Positions 47,751 through 58,960 of a stretch of 64,000 bases of DNA are shown in pieces. The notes beneath the pieces are model-generated. The model was not told where the DNA came from. It ran no database searches and saw nothing but the letters and a program-made list of their open reading frames with translations. The DNA lies in contig NJFT01000009.1 of assembly GCA_002221725.1 (NCBI GenBank), positions 1 to 64,000 on the forward strand. The letters run 5' to 3'. Within the stretch, counting starts at the first letter, position 1, and each line of letters opens with the position of its first letter. Source of the stretch: Scedosporium boydii. Taxonomy: Eukaryota; Ascomycota; Sordariomycetes; Microascales; Microascaceae. A program made the position numbers and the translations under genes.

Positions 47751-48212
47751 TATACTCGAACCGATGTCATGCATTTCAGTTTGCAATTACCATATGCTCG
47801 GAGTTGGGGGCTTGTTTTCAAAATCCATAGGCGGTTCCTAAAAGAAATATCAAGTTCGTCAAAAAGTACCTGAAATTCTCGTTCCTTCCATCGAATACCT
47901 TTTGGATTTAGTGCCGACTGCTACGCCCAATCTCAACAAAAAACTCCAGCATCAGAGAGGACGGGCTAGCAGTGTATATCTGTGATAAAAACTCCATACA
48001 TGAAATGTACTGGCTTCCTGCCAGGTCCAAAAAATAGAAAAAAAATTCAAGATAACCCACGACCAACTCCCTTTGCCCTTTCCCGTAATTAGCCATAAGT
48101 TTGTGCCGGGTAAATCATTAAACGTATTCCTGTCCATTCTATTTCCATCCTGCCATATACTCCCCGATATGAGAATTCGTATATATTTCCAGAGTCATAA
48201 ACCTTCCGTGAG
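47751..48212. other. Convergent intergenic region, RPF2 / Zn2Cys6 gene
   Basis: A 462-bp AT-rich space between two 3' ends. Nothing else seen. Confidence 0.5.
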
Positions 48213-49769
48213 CTACGCCATATGTTGGTCCGCCGGTCCTGGTCCACAGGGCAACGAGCTCGGTCGTGATAACATCTGCGCTACCACTTCAATGTGCTCC
48301 ACAAACGTCGTTTGCGGATTGTAGTTTTGCGCGGCCCGGTTCGTCTCCGCCACCCAATCGAAGCCCCAGACTTCCGGCGGAATCACCGCACCCTCGTAGA
48401 GAGCGATTTTGAGCGGCCAGTCAAGATGGGGCCACCACGGCGAACCGGGCTCGAAAAGAGACACCACGCCCATGATTTCCCTGCGGGGTACGCCGTCAAT
48501 CCACCATAGGTGCTGTGCGCGCTTGAGCAGGGCAAAGAAGCACGCGAGGATCACTAGCGCCCGGGGTCGTTTTAGCTCTATTAGCTCAACAAAGCGACGG
48601 GCAACCGTTGCAGGGAATGCAAGACAGGCCCCGGTGTGCGGAGACCTGTGTGCCCAGTTAAGCACTGAGATGGCATGGTAATATGCGTTGCGGGTGGAGT
48701 CGGGATTCTCCTCATCTTCGATATCTACTTCGTCGTCGATACCTTCCGTCAGATGGCCGAAGAAGGAGGTCGACGACCTTAATTCTGGATCAAGTTGGAG
48801 GGGTGGTTGAGAGTCGATGACACTCAGGACGGCACGGCTATTCCTAATCCACTGCCAGCTAGACACAACAACAGCCTTGACACCCTGAAATGCGTGGAAC
48901 CATGACAAAGGTAGATTGTAGCCGCTGTTTCTCGCATTTGGGGCATTAGTGTTCGGATCGTCTCGGATAAACAATCGTGTTGCTGTAGACTGATACGCTA
49001 TCAGGGACGCCGTGAGGAACAACGCCTCCGCATTAGTCTCATTGATGCCGGCTTTCAAAGTATCGCAATACGCAGATAGTGACGAAGCCATGTACGCATG
49101 TGATGCTTGGACGATATCCTGATCGTCAGGATTCCTAGATCGCAAATGCAAGGCGGCCACTGCTAGCATGGCATCTGTCAAATATGATGCCCCCTCAAAA
49201 GCCAGCTTCGGCACGGCATTAACCCATACATCGTCGCTGAGATTCACACTAGTCGCCAAGGTCTTGCTGGTGTGAGTGGTGTAGTGATGCATCAGCCTCA
49301 ACTCAAGGAATCGGTTGCTGCCAGTTGGGACCGGGGCCGCGATCGTCAGAGGCAAGGGGCTAAATATCTGCGGCACATCCGGGACAGTTGAAGTAAGTTG
49401 GGAGGGGGCGGGAGAAGGGGCGGGGACGGATGTCGAGGTGGTGAAGTTACTAGGTGCGGGACTGACGGGGTCGACGAGAGTCGGGGCGGGCGTAGGTGAT
49501 GTCGCAATAGCGGCGGCAAGAAGTTGCTGGATGATGGCTGGATTCTCGAAGTCGCATGACACGCCATGCTTTACACAGTTGCCGCACTTAGGATGAATCT
49601 CGTCACACTAAGAGCGCGATAGGCGGTGAGGTTAGTCGGCGGTCGTCGCTTGAGGTCATTGTCGATCGTCCGATGCCGGTTGAGGTTGAGGCGAGCCTAC
49701 CTTGATTTTCCTGACCTTACACCGCCTACAGCCTGCTCTCGACTTCTTGTGAGACCGCCTTGGAGGCAT
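48213..49769 (-). CDS. Zn2Cys6 transcription factor (sterol-uptake-control-like)
   Basis: Exons 49701-49769 and 48213-49607 encode 487 aa. The first exon begins MPPRRSHKKSRAGCRRC and the second continues CDEIHPKCGNC, completing a Gal4-type binuclear zinc cluster with Cys at 14, 17, 24, 31, 34 and 41 (C-x2-C-x6-C-x6-C-x2-C-x6-C). A Pro/Ser/Thr-rich linker (about 50-115) is followed by LELRLMHHYTTHTSKTL, the start of the fungal transcription-factor middle region typical of Upc2/ECM22-like and related regulators of unknown targets. It acts in the nucleus as a DNA-binding regulator; targets cannot be assigned. The 93-nt intron falls between the third zinc ligand pair, a common position in this group. 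The gene points away from CYS3, 3.2 kb apart. Confidence 0.92.
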
Positions 49770-51834
49770 CCTTTCCTCAATCAGTTCGTGGATATTTAAA
49801 TACTATGGCGTGTTACTAGAGGCAGAGGCGCGAGCACGTTCGAGAGCGAATTGGGTTCGTGAAAGGAGATGACAGGCATGCGAGTTCCTGGTTCATCCCC
49901 TGAGAATTTGTGTATGATGCCGCATACATGGCCAGGAGGAGGCGGCGATCGGTCGAGTGCCTGGAGGAATTCCCCTAGCTAACAAAAGAGACTGCAGGTT
50001 TCGAAGAGGAGCGTCGCGTATGTCAAGCGTATGCAGTCGTCCAGTCCACCGTATCTTTGCACATGAGGTCGGATTTAAAGTGTCAGAAAAAAGGTGGAAA
50101 AACCAGCCAACCGCAGACCTTAGGTTTGGAGTCTTCTCAGGCTGAGTTCCAATCAATGGACGTCCCAAGTTTCTACAATTCTGTTGCCTACCTTGACCGA
50201 GGAGAGCACAGTCTGCGGGGCAAAGACGGGGAATTCCATAGATTTGGCGCTCTTCACCAAGTACTCGTACCCCTTAATCCGCCACAAAAGTACCAGCCCA
50301 GCCACTCCTACCCTCCCTTCTTCAATGTACTTCGTAGGGGGCAAAGCCAACATGAAGGACTGTGTGCACTTGACGATTGTGAATTGAAAGTGGGGCTGCT
50401 CTCTTGTCTTCGCCTTGGGACATACGCATACAGCCGAAGTCTGGATCACTGAGCCATTGACTTGGAGGTTAGATTGGGCAAATTAGTCCACTTATCACCT
50501 TCAACAGGCTCAAAATGCGGCCAGTCTTTCCCTTGGTGGAATTTAGTACCCTTTGATCGTCCCAGAACCCATTGCCAACCAACATTTCCATTAATACGAA
50601 GTGTTTCTTGCGAGAAACCCCGCCGCAAGGTACCAAGCCCAAGACTTGGACTCATCACGCCCAATCAAGATTACCTCATCCCAGTTCCACCTTGGACTTC
50701 TTCGCCAGCTATTGGACAAAATTGTCAAACTTCGGACTCTAACCCGACCCCGAGCCGACTGGCAAGCAAATTCTGTTCAAGGCTTGCCTGCGAGAGAAAA
50801 TATCACATTACAAAGTATGATCACCTCCGCTTCCAGCTTTTGAGTACATACGTATTATGCGCCATGCTGCTCGCAGTGTCAAGGAATAAAGCAGTTAGGA
50901 TCATTAATAACCAAGATATGAGCTTGGAGCCTCATGATATCAAATCCATAATCCTGCTTCGTAATCTTGTCCGAGAGCTCAAGATGAATGGACTCATGTG
51001 ACGGGGCTTTGACACTTGACAAATGCCCAGAGTTGTCGACGTCTTGGCACAACGATCGAGCGACAATGGTCTCTCGATGCGAAGGTCAAAGGTGCAATTG
51101 GAGCGGACTAAGTATGATGTGGTTGAGGGAGGTGAGAAGCAAGGACAAGACTTGACATTGATATTTGATTAGTAAGGACTAGGAGGATTACAACAATGGC
51201 AGAGTTAAAGCGGTCAAATGTCTTCGGTGCCAAGTTGGTGGTGAGACCCTTCGGCCATAATGAGCCGTTAAATTTCGGAGAAAGCGAAAACGTGATTGAT
51301 CCCATGGTTGACGTAGTTTGTACCACGAACCCCTCCGATTCCGCCCTCGCCCCTCGGGAGTCCCCCCTCTCTCAGATCTCTCCCTCTGTATCCGCCCTTA
51401 AGGCGACAAGGGTGTCCACCAGCTGGCTGATTAGAAATCATTAAGTCCTTTCCGGGGGGCGGAAGAATACCTCCCTCGTACACTTGCATTGTGATCTTGA
51501 TGCATAAGCGTGCACCGTTCTTGCGCAACCACATTCAGTTTTGTTCCTCCCTCCGCGTCGAGGTCGCCGAATTGCGGGATCTACGAAGGCCAATTGCAGG
51601 CGTGCCTATTAATATATCACCGCCTTATCAAGAAAGCAAGGACACTCAGTCAATGATACCAGGTAGACTTATCGAATTATAGTGTCCGTGACCTGCCAGA
51701 TGTCCGGGGAATATCCCAAGTTGGACAAATCACTTGATCGATGGGATATCCCTTGATGTGGTCCCTGGCTAGCATGAGATGAGATGGATGAGGGGCTGGC
51801 GGTTGCAGGCGCAACAATTGAACCGCATCAAAGT

Positions 51835-51930
51835 TTGTCTTTTTTTCCTTCAGATTTTTCCCCCTCTTTTTTCTTAGTTTTCTTTTTTTTCTTCCCGCCT
51901 CCCCCGTATTTTTTTTCCTTTTTTTAAATT
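51835..51930. repeat. Polypyrimidine tract
   Basis: Nearly 100 nt of almost pure T and C on the plus strand, including several T runs. Possibly part of a distal promoter or nucleosome-depleted stretch; simple sequence otherwise. Confidence 0.7.
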
Positions 51931-52515
51931 TGCGGATTGGCAAATGGGTCTTGTCCCATCGAACCATTCCTCCTTGGTATTGAATAGATGCAATGAGACC
52001 CCTCGAAGACGTGCTTGTGCATGTCCTTTGCTCCATTGTCATTGAGCTAGGCCAACCGGCAAGGGCGACGGGGTCACCAAAGCCGCCGCCATCTATGATG
52101 ATGACTGATAGCGATAGTCAATGAAAATGAACTTTGACCCGAGCTCCGCCAGTCTTGGATTAGATCAGAGATCAATGATAAAAAGTTCCCAGATGTCGCC
52201 ATCGACCCTTTCCGATTTAAAAGCTTTCAACTTAGCCCGCTTTTTCCTTGGCAAACTTCTAAACGACTTCTCTTCCTCTTAAACTTCAAACTCCCCAGCC
52301 CTTCCCGCTCCACGTTTCCTCGTTCCCTCAGGGTCCTTTTAAAGACCTTGTTGCCCTCGCGCTATCTCTCCCTCCTCTGGACCGGCCCCCGATTCCTTCG
52401 CACATACTCGCCAGTGTACCAAGTCCACAATTTGAAAATCCATCTGCGGCCCCCCTCTTAGCCCTGTAGCGCGCTCACCGGTTCTTTTTACTAATAAGTC
52501 TCCGTTCAACAATAT

Positions 52516-52532
52516 CTTAGCTAATAGCTAAG
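52516..52532. promoter_or_regulatory. 17-nt inverted repeat upstream of CYS3
   Basis: CTTAGCTA-A-TAGCTAAG is a perfect palindrome with 8-nt arms and a 1-nt centre, 424-440 bp upstream of the CYS3 start. It could be a dimer-type operator. It does not match the bZIP CYS3/MetR consensus that I know. Function is inferred only. Confidence 0.35.
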
Positions 52533-52872
52533 ACCGTGTTGCGCTAAGCCTCGGGCCCTGACCGGCGCAAAACCTGGCAATTACGCCTGATTAGGCAGGA
52601 AGTACGTGAGTCGCGGACACGATCCTGGCATATATCTGGTGCGCCTCACCCCTCTTGGGTTCTTCTTGTCTCATCGTTGAGACAGCGGGGAAACCTGAAA
52701 GCGGTAACTTGATAACATCTCTTGCTTCTTGTGGGGCGAATATTCCAACTGATAGAGGGTACCTTCCTGGAACCAGTTTCAACAATCACGAACCCGTGAT
52801 CGTGTGGAAATTTAAACGTCTTTGAGAGAGACCTTTGACGTTCTTCCTCCCACACTCTCGCACATTTAAACT

Positions 52873-52888
52873 CCAGTTCCGCAACTGG
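52873..52888 (+). promoter_or_regulatory. Small hairpin in the CYS3 leader
   Basis: CCAGTT-CCGC-AACTGG, a 6-bp stem with a 4-nt loop, followed by a T run, about 70 nt before the CYS3 ATG. It probably lies in the 5' UTR and could fold in the mRNA. Confidence 0.3.
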
Positions 52889-52955
52889 TTTTTTCCATCC
52901 CCTCGGAATCTCCTCTTATCAGTTTCCAATAGCATCTTGCGCTGCTATCACAAAC

Positions 52956-54251
52956 ATGACGGCTAGCAACGGCGAACCTCTCACCACCCCACCAAGGGCA
53001 CCTTCTCCCGTCCACAAGTTCGGGACTTTGGCAGTCCACGCGGGTTCTCCCCACGATCCTGCCACGGGCGCCGTCATTGAGGCCATCTCCCTCTCCACCA
53101 CCTTTGCGCAGAATGCGGTAGGGCAGCCCGTGGGCGAGTATGAGTACTCCCGCTCCAGCAACCCAAACCGTGACAACTTTGAGAAGGCCGTTGCCGCATT
53201 GGAGCACGCCAAGTATGCTCTTGCTTTCTCCTCGGGCAGTGCCACGACCGCCAACATCCTTCAGTCTCTCGCTGCGGGATCTCACGTCATTTCGGTATCA
53301 GATGTATACGGAGGCACGCACAGGTACTTCACTCAAGTAGCGAAAGCCCACGGTGTCAAGGTCACCTTCACGCCTGAGATTGAGGTGGACATCAGCGCCC
53401 ATATCAACGAGCAGACTAAGCTGGTGTGGATTGAGAGCCCGAGCAACCCGACTCTGAGACTTGTAGATATCCGAGCAGTGGCTACCGCGGCCCATGTTCA
53501 CGGCATCATGGTCGTCGTTGACAATACCTTCCTATCCCCTTACGTCCAAAACCCCCTAGACCTCGGCGCGGATATTGTGGTCCATTCCGTGACCAAGTAC
53601 ATAAACGGCCATAGTGACGTCGTCATGGGCGTCGCTGCCTTCAACAGCGATGAGCTGAAGGCTCGACTCGGCTTCCTCCAAAATGCAATTGGAGCCGTTC
53701 CATCTCCCTTCGACTCCTGGCTGGCTCACCGTGGCCTGAAGACCCTCCATCTCAGAGCCCGCGAAGCCACCCGCAACGCTACTGCTGTTGCCACTGCCCT
53801 CGAGGCCAGCCCCCACGTCATCTCGGTCAACTACCCTGGCCTCAACTCCCATCCCCATCGACACATCGCCTTGAAGCAGCACAGGGACGGAATGGGAGGT
53901 GGCATGCTCTCTTTCCGCATTGAGGGCGGTCACGCCGCTGCCGAACGCTTCTGCCAGCGTACGGGCATCTTCACCCTTGCTGAGAGTCTCGGAGGCGTCG
54001 AGAGCTTGGTTGAGGTCCCTAGCAGCATGACCCACGCCGGGATTCCCAAGGACCAGCGCGAAGCTGTTGGCGTATTCGACGATCTCGTGCGCATTAGCTG
54101 CGGTGTGGAGGATGCTGAAGACCTCGTCGCCGATGTCCTTCAGGCACTTGAGACGGCAGTAAGCGAGACTAAGGCGGAAGCTGGCGTAAACGGACAGAGT
54201 AACGGAGCGAAGAATGGGCCTAACGGCACCACTAATGGAACTTCCCAATAA
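52956..54251 (+). CDS. CYS3: Cystathionine gamma-lyase
   Basis: A single exon of 431 codons. The enzyme is a cytosolic PLP-dependent lyase of the Cys/Met metabolism family that splits cystathionine to cysteine, 2-oxobutyrate and ammonia in reverse transsulfuration. Signatures: N-terminal GTLAVHAG and the YSRSSNPNRD substrate loop, the PLP-phosphate site SSGSATTANI, the stacking-ring region DVYGGTHRYF, Asp in VVVDNTFLSPY, and the Schiff-base Lys214 in SVTKYINGHSDVVMG. The C-terminal domain ends with SLGGVESLVEVPSSMTHA and GVEDAEDLVADV, which favours cystathionine gamma-lyase over beta-lyase or gamma-synthase. After the fold a 30-residue Asn/Gly/Thr-rich tail is species-specific. The start ACAAACATGACG is the first ATG of the frame. 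Convergent with the F-box-like gene. Confidence 0.96.
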   Translation: MTASNGEPLTTPPRAPSPVHKFGTLAVHAGSPHDPATGAVIEAISLSTTFAQNAVGQPVGEYEYSRSSNPNRDNFEKAVAALEHAKYALAFSSGSATTANILQSLAAGSHVISVSDVYGGTHRYFTQVAKAHGVKVTFTPEIEVDISAHINEQTKLVWIESPSNPTLRLVDIRAVATAAHVHGIMVVVDNTFLSPYVQNPLDLGADIVVHSVTKYINGHSDVVMGVAAFNSDELKARLGFLQNAIGAVPSPFDSWLAHRGLKTLHLRAREATRNATAVATALEASPHVISVNYPGLNSHPHRHIALKQHRDGMGGGMLSFRIEGGHAAAERFCQRTGIFTLAESLGGVESLVEVPSSMTHAGIPKDQREAVGVFDDLVRISCGVEDAEDLVADVLQALETAVSETKAEAGVNGQSNGAKNGPNGTTNGTSQ

Positions 54252-54709
54252 AATGGAGAGAGCGTGGAGCTTGTACATATCCGGAACATCAAAAGGGAAA
54301 ATACAAAAAGACGACGGAAAGAAAAAGCAGGATGAAGTCGAGATACAGGACGTTATAAAAAAGATCCATTGATGGGTATCATGAGATATGAAATGTTTTA
54401 AGCCTTTGAAAAACCTGCCATTGCAAAGGGATATTTCCCGTGAACCTACTTCCGTTCTGGAAATGAGTTGTGGACGGTGTTGACAGCCAGCAGACATCCG
54501 TCTCTCGCATTCGTATTAATGACCAAGCAGCGGCCCGCCTCCGTATTCTGTTGCTATGATATACTGTGATGCACTCCGTTCCATTCCAAGTGCTGCTTCC
54601 CATCGATCCGTTTTCCTGAATCCTTATTGAAGACTTCCAGTCAATCTGGTGGAGTCTGAGGCGTGTTGACGGTATTCGAACATGAGTTGCCACCCTCTAC
54701 AACCAGAGC
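54252..54709. other. Convergent intergenic region, CYS3 / F-box-like gene
   Basis: A 458-bp space between two 3' ends, purine-rich just after CYS3. Nothing else seen. Confidence 0.5.
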
Positions 54710-56490
54710 CTAAGTTGGCTCGGTTAAATTAGTATCAGTCGGCTCCTCGAATCCTTGAGATGTGTCGGCCGGTGGTAGCTCCACGAGGTCCCCCAAGTCG
54801 TCCAAGGGTATAGTATCCGCAACCTCTCCTGCCAGCGAGTTCCGGTGCTCCGTAAGTTTGTTCATTCCAGTGCACGCAGTCTGGGCGATGGCATGCAACT
54901 CATCAAGGGTCCCCTTGTTGCAGTTTGGGAAGATCCCGTCGATGCTCCTCAACCAGGCTGATGTGGGGTTAGCTACCAGACTCTGGTAAGCGATGGTATC
55001 CCACTCAGAGGGCCGCATGCGTTTGGATACGGGTTTCAGCTCCTCCTTCCAAACCTGGGAATGCTCTCTCTGAGAGGAGAGCATTATGCAAGGTTCTCCG
55101 GATTCTAGCTTAGGTTGATCGTAGCCGGTCACAACTTCGACGAAACGCCGCGCAAGCGTCCGCTTAAGACCACAGGGATCGTCAATATCGAAGTTCTGGC
55201 ATGCCTCCAATCCAGCCTCCGTGCCGTAAAAATCGTACCCAAGCCGACTAGCTCTGCAAACACGGAGCTTTGGCAGGTTTTCACGGATGACATGGGCCAT
55301 CCAAATATCGCCTTCCCGCGGGCGAGTATTCGGGAGCCCAACCCATAATACCTTGGAAGGGTGGGTCTGATCTGGTTCAGTGCCGCTAACCTTCAGATAC
55401 ACCTCATTGAGGAAGAGCTCGCGAAGCGTCTTGCCAAAGACGCTCCTCGCCGACGAGAAGAAATCTGCCGAGATCTCAACTCTTTTGAGCTCCAGGCTTA
55501 CCAGTCTGTGGAATAAGAATCGGGGTTTTGGTAGGGCCATTGCCGTCCATTCACTTTCATCCACGGTACTTGAAACAGTGTGTTTGATGGATTTGGGAGG
55601 CCGGTGGTCGCAGTCCAACCCGACAAGGCAGAGTGTTCTTAACAAGCTGGCAGATGCGATCAGGCTCCAAAGAGAGATTGCGTAGATGGGATATCTGTCC
55701 AAGAGAGGCTCGCGTCTTCTTATCGAGATGACAAAATGCTCCAGGCACTCAATCGACTTCCTTATGTTGACGACATCCAGGGGATTCATCCAAAGGCTGC
55801 AGATGGAAATATCAGCGGCGTTCTCGAGAACGAGGACCTTGAGTTTCGAGTATTCCACCTCCTCGTCCTCCTTGCGGTTCAAGGCGGCAAACGTATTAGC
55901 CAACGTCGATGTAACAGCGGTGCAATGCGGTCCGACAAGAGGGAATGGCAAATTCAGCCTGATCCGTTCTACCCGGTTGCAGTAGAAGAAAAGTTCCGTC
56001 ACACTTGCACGATACTCCTCCTCCGTAAAAGACCTGGGATTCATGCAATACCGAGTGTTTAGTGTGTCGCAAAACTCCGTCATAGACGGGACGTCGCGAA
56101 ACAAGGTTTTCAGAAAACCAACCTCGACTGCGTTGTTTGATATGTCAGAAATGATGGAACGTAAGCTTGAAGGGTCCACAGCCTCAGTTTAGATCTGTGG
56201 ATGATGGAAAGTGTTGGGGTCTTACGTTCGTCCCGTAACAGCATGAGGTCAATGTACAGGGAAGTGCAATGATACCCAATGGTTTGAAGACCCTCTGGGG
56301 TTGGGGGCCGCCTGTGACTGAACCGACTGAGCCTCGTGAACTCGAGATTAAGGGTCTGGCACAGGATAGGCTTCAAAGCAGTATCAAAGGCCCTGCAGAC
56401 GAAGCGGAGATTGAGTGCGGCATTCTTAGGCATCGAGTGAACTGTGGCCCTGAGGATTGCGGCGAGGATCTCGAACGGAACTTTGTCCAT
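54710..56490 (-). CDS. F-box-like protein (560 aa)
   Basis: Exons 56226-56490 and 54710-56127 give 560 aa. The first 45 residues form an F-box-like domain (VPFEILAAILRATVHSMPKNAALNLRFVC, ALKPILCQTL), so the protein is probably an SCF ubiquitin-ligase substrate adaptor. The rest is soluble, with a Leu-rich middle (LVSLELKRVEISADF, LRELFLNEVYL) that may form irregular leucine-rich repeats for substrate binding, and an acidic C-terminal tail. I placed the intron with donor GTAAGA (56225) and acceptor ACGCAG at 56128, because it has a CTGAC branch point and keeps one open frame; nearer AG acceptors lead to a stop. The intron is 98 nt. It is intact and not close in sequence to the F-box pseudogene at 37.6 kb. 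Confidence 0.8.
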
Positions 56491-57231
56491 GATGCCGGCC
56501 GATGATATGTAGGTATTGGGCGGTCGATAAGGGCCTGATACTGGTCGGTGGACTTGTCCTTAAACAGACGCTGGTTCAGGTGCTAGAGAAGAGATGAAGA
56601 AACGGCGATTGATGGCTCCATGAGCATTAGAGATAAAATGCGGTGACAAAGTATGCCGTCAGCCCACGGAATCTAGGAGCATCGGGCCTAGAAGCAGAAG
56701 TGCCTACTCGTTCCGATGAAGCAGCCCGAGTCAACGAAATCGTTCAGGTAGAATCCAACGTTGGTAGACCCCGCCCTGCCCGAGGAGCTCAAGCTCTATC
56801 AGAGACGGCGTTGGTAGGCTCCTTCCATCAATAGCTCTCTAATGCACGGGCCAGCTAATGCGCGGCGTTGACATAAGCTTCTGAACGATGGATCTTGCAG
56901 CGAGATCTGGAATTTGAGAAGTTAGATATATCGATATTTTTGTTTCTCCTTTTCTTTTCGCACTCTCTCCTGTTTCTTGGAGTCCTTAATCAGAGAATGA
57001 TTAACCCGGTGCATGGTGTAACGGGGTCGCGCTCACTCTGACGTTCAGAGATGGGTGTGGTACAGAGCGCCTTTAACAACATTGATCGAACGAAGGATTG
57101 GCAATTGTTGCCAGGTGTGCTTACGGGTTTCATGATGGGGTCAGTTTCTCTTATGTAATCCGTAGGCTTGAGGTCAAGATAAAATGCGACTGCAAATTGT
57201 TCGAATTTTGAAAATTTGCATCTTCGTCAAA

Positions 57232-57414
57232 TCACTTCTCCCCACCTCTGCCCACGAATTCGACTTCTTCCAAATGGCATTTGACGATCGTGGCGTCGAC
57301 CCCGGCTGCGCTGGTGAATAGGATATAATTACTATTCTCCTTGAATCGTTGAGCAATGCCGAGGCAGAGCTGGGCACGGCTCTCGTTGCCTCACCATGGA
57401 GAATGAGCACTGAC
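57232..57414 (-). pseudogene. Possible GNAT acetyltransferase fragment
   Basis: In one minus-strand frame the translation HSPW-stop-GNESRAQLCLGIAQRF, then NYILFTSAAG and CHLEEVEFVG, weakly follows the order of a GNAT fold C-terminal half (acetyl-CoA loop, helix, strand with S-x-x-G, final strand EEVEFVG). It has an internal TGA and ends at TGA 57232. The resemblance is faint and may be chance. Confidence 0.2.
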
Positions 57415-58960
57415 CTGGGACGACAATTCTAAACATGTCTCCAAATTTTCTCACCGTCGCATGATGCCTATCGGAGATGAGGACTATGCAGAGGCTCTAT
57501 TCCTCCGAGAGGTCCTCTCGTCTACGACCCGAGCTGGTGGCCCTACTCCTCTGCCAATAGCTCGCTGACCCTGGATGCTCGATGTTGAAGATGAACGGGC
57601 GCACGCCAGAGCCTCAGACATGGCCCGACGGGCTTAGTGTCTGTGGAGAAGCAAGCCCTTCCGTTAATCGGACTCTGGGGAGATAAGTCCCTAAGATCCG
57701 TGCTTCCAGTCGCCCTACCTGAAACGAGCGTCACCAGCCTGTGTTGGAACGGTAGCGGGGTGTTCGAGAAGGTGAAGCTATCACCAATTGGGGAGTCAAT
57801 AAGGAGTTGTGACAAATGGCATATGTGTGTACAGCTTCGAGCCTACTTCCCATGCTCGCTTTGCTGAAGGATGAATAACGTGCCTAGAACAATCTTTAAA
57901 GTAACCCGTCTATTACCAAACAAATCGGCCTGAATCTTCTACGGTCGAGGTGCATGAAAGATAGGGAAACATTTGGGCTTAACTGGCTTTGCTTTCTGCC
58001 CTGCCAGGCTGTTCCTATGTTGGGTTGTAGCTGTCGTCGTCTGCATTGATTTGTATGAGAGAAGGACCGCTGTGGGTATTGGGTGCCGATCACTTCACAG
58101 CTTCACCAAGACTAAGACGAGAATGCCACGACCTGCCGCGTTCTCACCAATTGCCGATTGCTGGTAGAGTCCACTGCTGCACGGCGTTGGAGACCTAGTT
58201 ACCTATTGGGAAGCACTGGTGACGACTGTTTAGATTGGTTGAATCGGCTTCTCGAGGCCGGCCGTTATTTACAAGAAGGGTGGAGGTTTAGCGCTTCACT
58301 ACTTTCAGCCACAGAGCCGACGTGTCCACCTTCAATCACCTCTCGGCCTCGCCGTTGACAGCCAGGTTTGCCTGTTATTCTTGGCTGGGCATGGGGCCGC
58401 CTTTGTTATTATTACTCGATTGAGTTTACCGTCCCGACTGCATTGCGGAGTGTAGTTAACACTACTACAAGTAGTTGAATATTTTTGCGAAGCCGCTAAT
58501 TTTCGTCTTTGTATTAACGGCTGAAAGCCGTTGCTCCACAGCTTGTCCTTGCAATGCGGAAAGGAAGGAGCTCCAGCGACCCCTCTGGAGTCTTGGAAGA
58601 CTATCTCCGGATTCAAGAACAAGAAACAGACCTTGGAAACTGGTCAGCACGATATGTTTCGGCATATCCACTAGTCTTATAGCCCCGTTGTAATATCAGG
58701 TTCGAAGTAAGAGATCCCCCGCCGCAGGAGGGGAAATTGAACTCTACATCAAACAAGATAGGTTACCTCCCCCGCTGGCTGAATGTTGCCACACAGGGAT
58801 CGATCGACGAGGTATGGATGGACTCCTCGGAAGCTGGTTGCTGACCTTCGAGAACGTGCATCGATCACAAACACCAGAAAATCATGCGCATACCTGCGAA
58901 CTTGCAAGGGCAGATGAGGGAATACTGGGTCTCGGTAGCGGGCTCGTGCATGCAAGAATG

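Larger units (their letters stand above)
49770..52955. other. Divergent 3.2-kb region upstream of Zn2Cys6 gene and CYS3
   Basis: No supported gene. A 179-codon frame at 50462-51001 lacks an early ATG and any recognisable feature and was left out. The region holds one motif copy (TACTTCGTA 50328), a long polypyrimidine tract (about 51835-51930), a CT-rich stretch before CYS3 (about 52200-52460) and two inverted repeats near CYS3. Confidence 0.55.

Noticed and set aside
50462..51001. 179-codon open frame between the Zn2Cys6 gene and CYS3
   Set aside because: Its first ATG comes late and the translation shows no recognisable features; it looks like chance.
56110..56225. Read-through of the F-box-like gene's intron as coding sequence (126-aa short form)
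   Set aside because: The read-through frame stops soon after, whereas a GTAAGA donor, CTGAC branch point and CAG acceptor join the two long frames exactly.
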